Source: Bacillota bacterium
GTDB taxonomy: Bacteria; Bacillota; Clostridia; Lachnospirales; Lachnospiraceae
Length of the DNA: 19,501 bases
NCBI GenBank assembly: GCA_023392995.1
Contig: JAEWMZ010000046.1
Location: forward strand, 1-19,501
Direction: 5' to 3'
A program made the position numbers and the translations under genes. The stretch's first letter is position 1; the number at the start of each line of letters is the position of its first letter. Shown piece after piece: positions 12,485 through 19,501 of this stretch. The notes under the pieces were generated by a model, which was given only the letters and a program-made list of their open reading frames with translations, did not search any database and had not been told where the DNA came from.

Positions 12485-14734
12485 TTAAACCTTCCAGATC
12501 TCTTTATTGTACTCTGCTATGGTTCTGTCCGAAGAGAAATACCCGGCTCTGCCGATGTTTTCAACCATCATTTTCGCCCACTTTTCTCTGTCTTCGTAAT
12601 CAGCTATGATCTCTTCCTTTTTCTCTATATACTCTTTGATGTCTAACAAAGTCATAAACCAGTCTTTATTCAGAATTTCCTTATACAAACGTTCCAGATT
12701 TTCTTTTTTACCAATTCCCATTAGGGTATCACTAACAATAAAGTCCACCATCTCCTGAATTTCTTCGTCTGCTTCGTAATAATCTTTGGAAATATAATCT
12801 CTACTTTCATAATGAGCGATTACTTCCTCACTTGATTTACCAAAGATATAGATGTTGTCTTCCCCTACAAGCTCAGCAATTTCAACGTTTGCACCATCCA
12901 TTGTACCCAGTGTTATTGCTCCGTTTAACATGAATTTCATGTTTCCGGTACCGCTGGCCTCTTTGGAGGCTAAAGAAATCTGTTCTGATATATCGCAGGC
13001 AGGAATTAATTTTTCAGCTAAGGTAACATTATAATTTTCCACCATAACTACCTTCAGATAAGGGCTGACCTCTTTATCATTATTGATTAATTCCTGTAAA
13101 CAAATAATTAAATGAATAATGTCTTTTGCTATGGTATAAGCAGGTGCTGCCTTGGCTCCAAATATCAATGTGATTGGCGTTACGGGCAGTATGCCCTTCT
13201 TAATTTCAAGATATTTATGAATGATGTATAACGCATTCATCTGTTGTCTTTTATACTCATGTAAACGCTTGATCTGTATATCGAAGATGGAATTCTCATT
13301 AATTTCAATACCTTGTGTTTTTAATAAATGTTCTTTCAAGGCTAGTTTATTCTCATATTTGATCTGTAATAAAGCGTCCTGTACCTTACTGTCTTCTTTC
13401 AAGGTTAGAAGTTTCTCTAACTGATCCGCATCCCTTTTGAATTCATCACCGATCACTTCGGTTAAATACTTTGTAAGGGGATAATTACAGTGCATCAACC
13501 ATCTGCGGAAGGTAATACCATTGGTTTTATTGTTAAACTTTTCAGGGTAAATCTGATAAAAGTTATTTAACTCATTCTGCTTTAGGATCTCTGTATGAAG
13601 AGCAGCAACTCCATTTACACTGAATCCGTAGTGGATATCAATATGAGCCATGTGGACTCTGTCCTCTTTATCAATAATAGCTACGGAAGGATCCTCAAAT
13701 TTTCTTCTGACCTTGTTATCCAGTACTTCTATAATTGGCAGTAACTGAGGAACTACTTTCTTTAAATATTTGATCGGCCATTTCTCCAGCGCTTCTGATA
13801 ATATGGTGTGATTTGTATAGGCACAGGTCTTGGAGACGATTTCAATTGCCTCATCCATATCAATCCCTCTTAATACCATTAAACGGATTAATTCAGGGAT
13901 TACCATGGTCGGATGTGTATCATTAATCTGAATCACTGCATAATCATAGAGGTCATACAGATTGCTGCCCTTTTTCTCACACTCCTCCAAAATCATCTGT
14001 GCTGCGTTGCTTACCATAAAGTATTGCTGATAAATTCTTAAGAGCTCACCCTTTTCATCGCTGTCATCTGGATATAGGAATAAGGTAAGGTTTTTGGCGA
14101 TATCCTCTTTGTCAAAGGAAATACCACTCTGAACAATCGTCTCATCAATTGTCTCAATATCAAACAAATGAAGCCAGTTGGTACGACTATCATATCCTGT
14201 AACGGCAATGTCATAGAGTTTTGATGTTACAGTTAAATCCTTAAACTGTACGGTATAGGATTTATCGCTTTTTACAAGCCAGCTATCCTTTGTAATCCAG
14301 GGATTCTTTTCCTCTTTTTGAAGGTTTTCCTCAAAGACCTGGCGGAATAGTCCAAAATGATAATTTAATCCGATCCCTGCTCCGTTAAGGCCGAGTGATG
14401 CAATGGAATCCATGAAACAGGCTGCCAATCTGCCGAGTCCACCATTTCCAAGGGAGGGTTCCAGTTCTACATTCTCCACCTCCGCTATGGATTTGCCATT
14501 CTCTTTTAATACTTCTCTGATTTCATCATAAATTCCTAAGTTGATAAGGTTATTGGATAATAACTTACCGATAAGAAATTCAGCGGAAATGTAATAGATT
14601 TTCTTCTTTCCATTCTCTGTGTACTTCTCTTTTGCCATTTCCTTTGACATTTCTAAGATGCTGAAATATATTTCTTCATTGCTGCACTCTGCTATGGATT
14701 TGTTATAATTTTTCTGTAATATCTTTTCTAACAT
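12485..14734 (-). CDS. glgP: Glycogen/maltodextrin phosphorylase
   Basis: This 749-residue GT35 alpha-glucan phosphorylase removes glucose-1-phosphate from the non-reducing ends of alpha-1,4-glucans. Seen directly: IYYISAEFLIG (about 46-56), EPSLGNGGLGRLAACFMDS (about 92-110), NDTHPT in the middle of the protein, KRLHEYKRQ (about 480-490) and the PLP site EASGTGNMKF with the Schiff-base Lys600, followed by GTMDGANVEI. The length fits bacterial forms without the eukaryotic phosphorylation extension. GGAAGGAG before the ATG supports the start. It lies 98 bp after malQ. Together they degrade maltodextrins: malQ builds longer chains and glgP phosphorolyses them. Whether storage glycogen or imported maltodextrin is the main substrate cannot be told. 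Confidence 0.96.
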   Translation of the reverse strand: MLEKILQKNYNKSIAECSNEEIYFSILEMSKEMAKEKYTENGKKKIYYISAEFLIGKLLSNNLINLGIYDEIREVLKENGKSIAEVENVELEPSLGNGGLGRLAACFMDSIASLGLNGAGIGLNYHFGLFRQVFEENLQKEEKNPWITKDSWLVKSDKSYTVQFKDLTVTSKLYDIAVTGYDSRTNWLHLFDIETIDETIVQSGISFDKEDIAKNLTLFLYPDDSDEKGELLRIYQQYFMVSNAAQMILEECEKKGSNLYDLYDYAVIQINDTHPTMVIPELIRLMVLRGIDMDEAIEIVSKTCAYTNHTILSEALEKWPIKYLKKVVPQLLPIIEVLDNKVRRKFEDPSVAIIDKEDRVHMAHIDIHYGFSVNGVAALHTEILKQNELNNFYQIYPEKFNNKTNGITFRRWLMHCNYPLTKYLTEVIGDEFKRDADQLEKLLTLKEDSKVQDALLQIKYENKLALKEHLLKTQGIEINENSIFDIQIKRLHEYKRQQMNALYIIHKYLEIKKGILPVTPITLIFGAKAAPAYTIAKDIIHLIICLQELINNDKEVSPYLKVVMVENYNVTLAEKLIPACDISEQISLASKEASGTGNMKFMLNGAITLGTMDGANVEIAELVGEDNIYIFGKSSEEVIAHYESRDYISKDYYEADEEIQEMVDFIVSDTLMGIGKKENLERLYKEILNKDWFMTLLDIKEYIEKKEEIIADYEDREKWAKMMVENIGRAGYFSSDRTIAEYNKEIWKV

Positions 14735-14832
14735 TCTAACTCCTTCCTTACGCCGTTGTCTGTTGCTTCCTGCCTGTTTCTATCTTTTTGTTTCTATCTG
14801 TTCCTTGTCTGCTTCTATCTGTCTGTTCCTGT
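14735..14832 (-). other. A/G-rich degenerate repeat leader between malQ and glgP
   Basis: On the minus strand the spacer is built from variants of ACAGATAGAAACA, ACAGGCAGGA and ACAGACA repeated about seven times, with almost no T. It starts within the last codons of malQ and ends just before the glgP ribosome binding site. No hairpin or promoter stands out. The leader would be unstructured RNA. Confidence 0.6.
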
Positions 14833-16284
14833 CTACCTGTTACTTTCCTTTATTAATTCTTTTAAGCTGCCGATTTCTTTCCTAAGGCTTTTAAAACTGT
14901 TTAGTTTCCATTCCCAGTTCGGTGAACCTAAGGTTCCCGGCGTATTAATTCTTGCTTCATCTCCCAGGTTTATTAAATCCTGAACTGGTAAGATTGCCAT
15001 GTCTGCAATGCTGTCAAGAGTCAGCTTTACAAATCTTTTCGAAATTACTCGGTCTTCATATCCCGCCTTTTTCAAGGCTTTTCTAATCGCATACTTGGTT
15101 TTATTATCCTGGGACAGATACCAGCCCTTCATGGTTTGATTATCATGGCTTCCGGTATAGATCACCATGTTTTTCACATCTTCAAAATTATTGTTATTTT
15201 CCTTGGGGTCAAAGGTAAACTGAACAATCTTCATCCCCTTTAAGCCAAAATGATTTTTTAAGACATGAACTTCTTCTCTTAAATCACCTAAATCTTCGGC
15301 TATAATTTCAACCTGAGGATACTTTTTCGCAATAAGATTAAATACATCATAGCCCGGGGCTTCTAACCACTCACCCTCTACGGCAGTTTCACAGGAGGAA
15401 GGAATTTTCCAATAGGTGTCAAAGGCACGGAAATGATCAATACGGATAATATCAAATAGCTTACTGTTATAATCAATTCGATCCAACCAGAACGCAAAGT
15501 TTTGTTCTTTCATATACTCCCAGTCATAGATTGGGTTCCCCCACCTTTGACCTGTGGCACTGAAATAATCTGGTGGAACGCCTGCGATAAAGGTAGGTCT
15601 TCCATCTGCCCCCAGCAAAAAGCACTCCTGGTTTGCCCAGACATCCAGAGAATCGATTCCTACGTAAAAAGGAATATCACCCATGATTCTAATTCCGTTT
15701 TCATTTGCATAAGCCTTTACTTTCATCCACTGTTTGTAGAATTGGTACTGTACAAACATTTCATAACGGATCTCTTCCTCATAGACCGATACATCAAATT
15801 CCTTTGTTTTTATCCATTCCTTTTGCTCTGTATCCCATTCGTTCCAGCATTTTAAATCATTTTTCTTTTTTAAGGTCAGAAACACACCATATAAATAAAC
15901 CCAGGGCTGTTTTGCAAAGACTTCATAATCCTCGTCTGGATTGAAATTGAAAAAAGCCTGTTTTAAATAGATTTCCTTATAGCTTCTTACGTTTTCATAA
16001 TCAACCGTCTGCGCCTTCTGCTCAAACTTCGGTGCCCTTTTCTTTAGCAGCCCTTCACAAAAGAGTTCATCCAAACTGATATAAATCTCATCACCTGCAA
16101 AGGAGGAGTATGGTTGGTAAGGTGAATTCCCATATCCCAAAGGATTCAGCGGTAATATCTGCCATATGCGAAACCCTGCCTCTTTTAGTAAATCAATCAA
16201 TTCATAACTATACTGCCCCATATCACCGATCCCATGGCTTGATGGCAGTGCTGATATGGGTAATAGTATTCCCGCTTCTCTCAT
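14833..16284 (-). CDS. malQ: 4-alpha-glucanotransferase (amylomaltase)
   Basis: This 483-residue GH77 enzyme disproportionates maltodextrins by transferring 4-alpha-glucan segments, releasing glucose. N-terminal GILLPISALPSSHGIGDMG and LPLNPLGYGNSPYQPYSSFA are family signatures. The catalytic nucleophile is Asp283 in IIRIDHFRAFDTYW, the acid/base Glu330 in IIAEDLGDL, and the third carboxylate Asp381 in YTGSHDNQT. Length and all catalytic residues are normal, so it is intact. The GGGAG before the ATG has a 10-bp spacer, which is slightly long. It starts 44 bp after the truncated GH13 gene and precedes glgP, an arrangement found in many Firmicutes maltodextrin loci. Because the upstream gene is interrupted, its original promoter may be lost. 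Confidence 0.96.
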   Translation of the reverse strand: MREAGILLPISALPSSHGIGDMGQYSYELIDLLKEAGFRIWQILPLNPLGYGNSPYQPYSSFAGDEIYISLDELFCEGLLKKRAPKFEQKAQTVDYENVRSYKEIYLKQAFFNFNPDEDYEVFAKQPWVYLYGVFLTLKKKNDLKCWNEWDTEQKEWIKTKEFDVSVYEEEIRYEMFVQYQFYKQWMKVKAYANENGIRIMGDIPFYVGIDSLDVWANQECFLLGADGRPTFIAGVPPDYFSATGQRWGNPIYDWEYMKEQNFAFWLDRIDYNSKLFDIIRIDHFRAFDTYWKIPSSCETAVEGEWLEAPGYDVFNLIAKKYPQVEIIAEDLGDLREEVHVLKNHFGLKGMKIVQFTFDPKENNNNFEDVKNMVIYTGSHDNQTMKGWYLSQDNKTKYAIRKALKKAGYEDRVISKRFVKLTLDSIADMAILPVQDLINLGDEARINTPGTLGSPNWEWKLNSFKSLRKEIGSLKELIKESNR

Positions 16285-16328
16285 AACACTTATTCTCCCT
16301 TTAAATAGCTCCCTGATGCGTATGTCAG

Positions 16329-16874
16329 TTATATTTGCTGTATATAAACACCTTTCGGTTTTAATATTCCGTCTACTGTTAACAGACTAAATAATTCATC
16401 GCCTTTTCTTTCAATTATACATTCCTGTTCCGAGCAATTTAAAATCACTTCCACCTGCTTGTGATCCTCATCTGTTTTTATGAAATGAAGGATTCTTTTT
16501 TCATTCTTATCCTCTATAAAATGAAAATGTTTACTTTTAAAGGCATTATTCGCCTTTCTTAAACGTATCAGTGCTTTTGTTTTTTCAATTTTTTCTGCAA
16601 ATAAACCGGAGGTAATTTCATCCCAAGGCATGCATCTTCTGCAATCCGGATCATAGCTACCCTCCATCGCAAATTCTGTCCCATAATAAATACACGGACT
16701 TCCCGGCATGGTAAATAGCAACGCCAATTGCTGGTAAAAAATATCGATATCCTTTACTCTATCAATTAAACGGTTTGTATCATGGGAATCTAACAAATTA
16801 AACAAAACATTATTGGTCTGCTGCATATACATTGTAAAATTATGATTGATGCTACATTGAACCAAATCACGCAT
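16329..16874 (-). pseudogene. 5'-truncated GH13 alpha-amylase/neopullulanase
   Basis: About 180 C-terminal codons remain. They include GH13 conserved region IV (LFNLLDSHDTNRL, with the transition-state-stabilising Asp32 of the fragment), LLFTMPGSPCIYYGTEFAMEG, YDPDCRRCMPWDE, IRLRKANN and a beta-sandwich tail. Conserved regions I-III with the nucleophile and acid/base are absent, so it cannot be active. The coding similarity runs up to about the ATG at 16874 and stops where the recombinase/transposase module begins. No GH13 sequence reappears at the right-hand end of the window, so the 5' part is either beyond the window or deleted. The intact gene was probably the first gene of the malQ-glgP operon. 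Confidence 0.82.
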
Positions 16875-16884
16875 GCTGCGTGAT
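16866..16884. repeat. Hairpin at left junction of the mobile module
   Basis: ATCACGCA-TGC-TGCGTGAT is a perfect 8-bp stem with a 3-nt loop, lying exactly across the junction between GH13 coding sequence and the mobile module. Subterminal hairpins are recognition features of HUH transposases. Overlap with the 20-bp repeat makes this the best candidate left-end signal. Confidence 0.6.
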
Positions 16885-16962
16885 AGCCCTTCTCAGTTTT
16901 TGCTGTGCCATATTGCTTTGGCGCAGCTTTTCTTTTACAATTAATTCATCTTAATGAAAGAA

Positions 16963-17015
16963 AACCCCTCAGATGAGTTCTTTGTTTGGCGACGCAGCTC
17001 TCATACCGAAGGGTT
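16963..17015. repeat. Imperfect subterminal hairpin upstream of the recombinase gene
   Basis: AACCCCTCAGATGAG (16963-16977) pairs imperfectly with CTCATACCGAAGGGTT (17000-17015). The unit lies about 120 bp upstream of the recombinase start, in a 259-bp non-coding stretch. It may be a left-end structure, or a terminator protecting the element genes from outside transcription. Confidence 0.45.
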
Positions 17016-17133
17016 CTTACGAGTATGAGTATAACGACATTTTTAGTTAATTTCAAGTCCATTCGCGCTCCCCCTGAAAAGATTTTTGTATCCTTAACCT
17101 TTTACACTAATCTTTGACAGGAGGGCTCATTTT

Positions 17134-18003
17134 ATGAATGACGCAAACACAAACTATCTAAAACAACATATCGATATCCTTTCGTTCCGCGACCTTGCAC
17201 CAGTTACTATTACTACCTACACTTCTTACATGACCCAGTTTATTGAATGGACAGAGTCTTTACTTTCTTCAAAGCATCTTCCTGATATATCTTGGGAAGA
17301 GCTTCGTTCCTATATTCGATTTCTAAAAGAAGTCAGAAAGCTAAACCCACGTACAGTGAACGTCCATATCGCTCAGTTACGTGATTTCTATCAGTATATC
17401 CTCCACCGTGACTGGGATCGCTATCAGATTCCTTATCTTCACTATGATGAACTTCTTCCTAAAGTTCCAACTAAGGCGGAGGTGAATTCTCTGATTGATT
17501 CTGTTTACAATCCAAAACATAAAGCAGAACTGGCTTTGTTATACTCTTCTGGCATCAGGGTTAGCGAACTCACGCGCCTCAAATGTGGTGATATCTATCA
17601 TTCCAAGCACTGTATTTACATATCCAGAAGCAAGAACCGCTCTGACCGTTATGCTGTTCTTTCCGAAAGAGCTTATGATCTGCTGGTCACCTACATCCGC
17701 ACATTTCATCCCTCTGCAAAAAAACAGGACTGGCTCTTTCCCGGACAAAAACATGGTTCCCATATCCATCAACAGTCTATTTATAACACCTTCAAAAAAT
17801 GGCTCTCTGTATTAGGACTTTCGGATTCAGGCTACACGCTACATAGCCTTCGCCATGGTTTTGGACTTCATTTGTATGAGGCAGGCACTGACATTATGAC
17901 GATTAAGGAAGCTATGGGTCATAAATCCATTTCCAGCACCTCAGTCTATCTGACTCTTGGTATTGGCAATGGAAGGAGCGTGACCAGTCCTTATGATGTC
18001 TAA
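17134..18003 (+). CDS. Tyrosine recombinase (XerC/D-like integrase)
   Basis: This 289-residue protein has an N-terminal SAM-like core-binding domain (about 5-95) and a C-terminal catalytic domain (about 105-280). The full catalytic set is visible: Arg142 (SSGIRVSEL), Lys167 as probable beta-hairpin lysine (SRSKNRSD), His237 and Arg240 (HSLRHG), His263 (MGHKS) and the nucleophile Tyr272 (SVYLTLG). It should cut and rejoin DNA through a 3'-phosphotyrosine. AGGAGGG before the ATG is strong. It overlaps the transposase start by 11 bp, implying translational coupling and a joint role. The catalytic set is complete, so it is probably active. Confidence 0.93.
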   Translation: MNDANTNYLKQHIDILSFRDLAPVTITTYTSYMTQFIEWTESLLSSKHLPDISWEELRSYIRFLKEVRKLNPRTVNVHIAQLRDFYQYILHRDWDRYQIPYLHYDELLPKVPTKAEVNSLIDSVYNPKHKAELALLYSSGIRVSELTRLKCGDIYHSKHCIYISRSKNRSDRYAVLSERAYDLLVTYIRTFHPSAKKQDWLFPGQKHGSHIHQQSIYNTFKKWLSVLGLSDSGYTLHSLRHGFGLHLYEAGTDIMTIKEAMGHKSISSTSVYLTLGIGNGRSVTSPYDV

Positions 18004-19231
18004 GACTGTGAAAACCTGTCATACGTTTGAGTTAATAGAGGAACCTGAATCCAAAGCATATCCCATCCGGGACATCTTTCAGTCATTTTTTAGGGATTAT
18101 TCCGACTCCCATTCTGTTTCTAAAGAGCAACAGAAGGCTGCTTTTTGTATATCAGCATGCAAGACCGGTTCCTTCGGTTATAACTTAAGCTATTGCGAAT
18201 CCTGTGGCCGTGCTACGATTCATGCCTGCTCCTGCAATAACAGAAATTGCCCAAGCTGCCAGGCTCCGCAGGAACAAAAATGGATCATGGCTCGTAATTC
18301 TGAGTTGATTGAAGGCTGTGCTTATTACCACTGCATCTTCACACTTCCATTTGAGTTAAATGACCTCATTTACGAAAACCAGAAGTTATTGTATAACCTC
18401 ATGTTTTCCTGTATATCAGATACAATCCTTGCACTATGTCGTGACAAAAAGCATATGGGTGCAACTCCTGGTATCATCATGGTATTGCACACTTGGGGTC
18501 AGAAACTTAACTTCCATCCTCATATTCACCTGGCTTTATCTGGTGGTGGACTTACAGAATCAGGACAGTTCACTGAGTCTTGCCATAAAGGATTTCTCCT
18601 TCCGGTGAAAGCAATGGGAAAAATGTTTCGGGGTAAATTTATGGCTAAGTTGAAAACTTATTATGATAAAAATCTGCTTTCTTTTATGGGCGAATGCCAG
18701 AAACTACGTAACCATTTCACCTGGAAGGAATTCGTAGATGTTCTTTATGCAAAAGATTGGATTCCCTTTATCCGAGAGACCTTCAATGGAAATGGTAATG
18801 CCATCAAATATCTTGCTCGTTATGCCTATCGTACCGCGATCAGCAATAGTAGGATTTGTAGCATATCAGATAAAGAGGTCTCTTTTAGGTATAAAGATTA
18901 TGCTGATAAAAGTGCGACAAAGGTTATGACGTTAGAGGGATCAAAGTTCCTCGATTTATTTCTGCAGCATATCCTTCCGAAAGGTTTTTCTCGAATAAGA
19001 TTTAGTGGATACCTAAGTAATTGCTGTAAAACAAAAAAGTTGAAGCTAATTCATAAGCTACGTGGAACAACATTTATTCCAAACCCTGTTAAAGGGAAGT
19101 CAATGGCTGAGTTATTACTCCTAATCTATAACAGAGATATCTGTGTATGCGGTAAATGTAATGGGCACGTTATCCAGCATCCCCGCGGAAAACCATTCAA
19201 CGCTCCAGTAATCTGCTGTTCCTTGACTTGA
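17993..19231 (+). CDS. IS91-family HUH transposase
   Basis: This 412-residue rolling-circle-type transposase starts with a zinc-binding region (Cys68, Cys71, Cys79, Cys81, Cys86, Cys89 in YCESC...CSCNNRNCPSC). It then carries the metal-binding HUH motif in NFHPHIHLALSGGG (His177/His179) and the tyrosine motif YLARYAYRTAISNSR (Tyr273 and Tyr277). A second Cys cluster (CVCGKC, about 384-389) lies near the C-terminus. Such enzymes nick one strand at the element end and mobilise it as single-stranded DNA. It starts ATGATG inside the recombinase stop region; GGAAGGAG lies about 15 bases upstream, so coupling to the preceding gene is likely. The length is normal and no frame break is seen. Confidence 0.93.
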   Translation: MMSKTVKTCHTFELIEEPESKAYPIRDIFQSFFRDYSDSHSVSKEQQKAAFCISACKTGSFGYNLSYCESCGRATIHACSCNNRNCPSCQAPQEQKWIMARNSELIEGCAYYHCIFTLPFELNDLIYENQKLLYNLMFSCISDTILALCRDKKHMGATPGIIMVLHTWGQKLNFHPHIHLALSGGGLTESGQFTESCHKGFLLPVKAMGKMFRGKFMAKLKTYYDKNLLSFMGECQKLRNHFTWKEFVDVLYAKDWIPFIRETFNGNGNAIKYLARYAYRTAISNSRICSISDKEVSFRYKDYADKSATKVMTLEGSKFLDLFLQHILPKGFSRIRFSGYLSNCCKTKKLKLIHKLRGTTFIPNPVKGKSMAELLLLIYNRDICVCGKCNGHVIQHPRGKPFNAPVICCSLT

Positions 19232-19421
19232 GAATAATTAATTTTTAGGCTGTCTCAGAGGATGGTCTTATTGTTGTACAAGCATTTCGATATGTGGAGC
19301 GGCAATTTACACTTTTTCATGTCTAACAGCATTGTAAAGTATAGAGTTTCTTGTGCTTTTTACATTATTGAAAACAATCAAATCTACATAGGTGGTCCGC
19401 ATGCGTGACTTGGTTCAAAAG

Positions 19422-19491
19422 AAAAGTACTAAATCAGGGGCTTGAAGTTCTTATCAAGCTCCTGATTTTGAGCCCCTGACTTAGAACTTTT
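19422..19491. repeat. Large hairpin with alternative inner pairing
   Basis: 19422-19442 pairs with 19471-19491 at 19 of 21 positions. Alternatively 19431-19445 pairs with 19454-19468 at 14 of 15 positions, using the same left arm. It lies 3 bp beyond the right 20-bp repeat of the mobile module. It could be the element's right-end structure, a terminator region, or a neighbouring repeat. No coding sequence is visible from 19232 to the end of the window. Confidence 0.65.
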
Positions 19492-19501
19492 CTAATTTAT
19501 T

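Larger units (their letters stand above)
16857..19418 (+). mobile_element. IS91-like module: tyrosine recombinase plus HUH transposase
   Basis: The plus-strand module disrupts a minus-strand GH13 gene and carries two overlapping recombinase genes. Boundaries are provisional: TTGAACCAAATCACGCATGC at 16857-16876 and its complement with one mismatch at 19399-19418 form 20-bp inverted repeats. IS91 elements normally lack terminal inverted repeats, so these may instead be recombination sites, and the true right end may lie at the hairpin at 19422-19491. The left 260 bp hold two hairpins but no gene. The right 170 bp after the transposase show nothing coding. Confidence 0.7.

Noticed and set aside
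15502..15855. Plus-strand ORF of 117 codons
   Set aside because: Lies entirely antisense within malQ and encodes a low-complexity Cys/Phe-rich sequence typical of shadow frames.
19399..19420. tRNA-like T-loop sequence GGTTCAA in the right-end repeat
   Set aside because: No cloverleaf, anticodon arm or acceptor stem can be formed around it, and the left copy lies within GH13 coding sequence.

Overview
The window looks like chromosomal DNA of a low-GC anaerobic Firmicute, most likely a Lachnospiraceae/Clostridia member. This rests on AT-rich spacers, strong AGGAGG-type ribosome binding sites, sigma-A-like promoters with 17-bp spacers, short hairpin terminators and gene families typical of plant-glycan-fermenting clostridia. 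No ribosomal marker is present, so the placement is inference. Every host gene lies on the minus strand; only the mobile module at the right end is on the plus strand.

Positions 1-758 hold the first codons of a TraX-like membrane protein, a palindromic mobile repeat (MITE copy 1), an intrinsic terminator and a small zinc-ribbon protein. Positions 812-8138 hold a catabolic gene set, read from right to left: class III aminotransferase, tandem-domain class II aldolase, FGGY carbohydrate kinase, glutamate dehydrogenase and Fe-type alcohol dehydrogenase. The aminotransferase has a near-consensus promoter with a TetR-type palindrome at the expected transcription start, and a TetR gene (8429-9115) lies just upstream. 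An aldehyde dehydrogenase (9387-10757) and an AraC/GyrI-like regulator (11038-11940) follow. The logical reading is removal of an amino group, recycling of glutamate by Gdh with release of ammonium, phosphorylation, aldol cleavage, and reduction or oxidation of the aldehyde product. The substrate is not identifiable, and no transporter or isomerase is present.

Positions 12083-16874 are an alpha-glucan utilisation cluster: intact 4-alpha-glucanotransferase (malQ) and glycogen/maltodextrin phosphorylase (glgP), flanked on both sides by 5'-truncated GH13 glucosidase/amylase genes. The right-hand truncation coincides with the left edge of a plus-strand module (about 16857-19418) encoding a tyrosine recombinase translationally overlapped by an IS91-like HUH transposase. 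Near-perfect 20-bp inverted repeats bound this module, and a large hairpin with competing arms lies just outside its right edge.

The most notable structure not explained by genes is a family of four related palindromic repeats (129-280, 5211-5264, 6495-6645, 11973-12038). Three have convincing 10-11-bp target-site duplications, and the two full copies show paired, stem-preserving substitutions. I found no rRNA, tRNA or CRISPR array.
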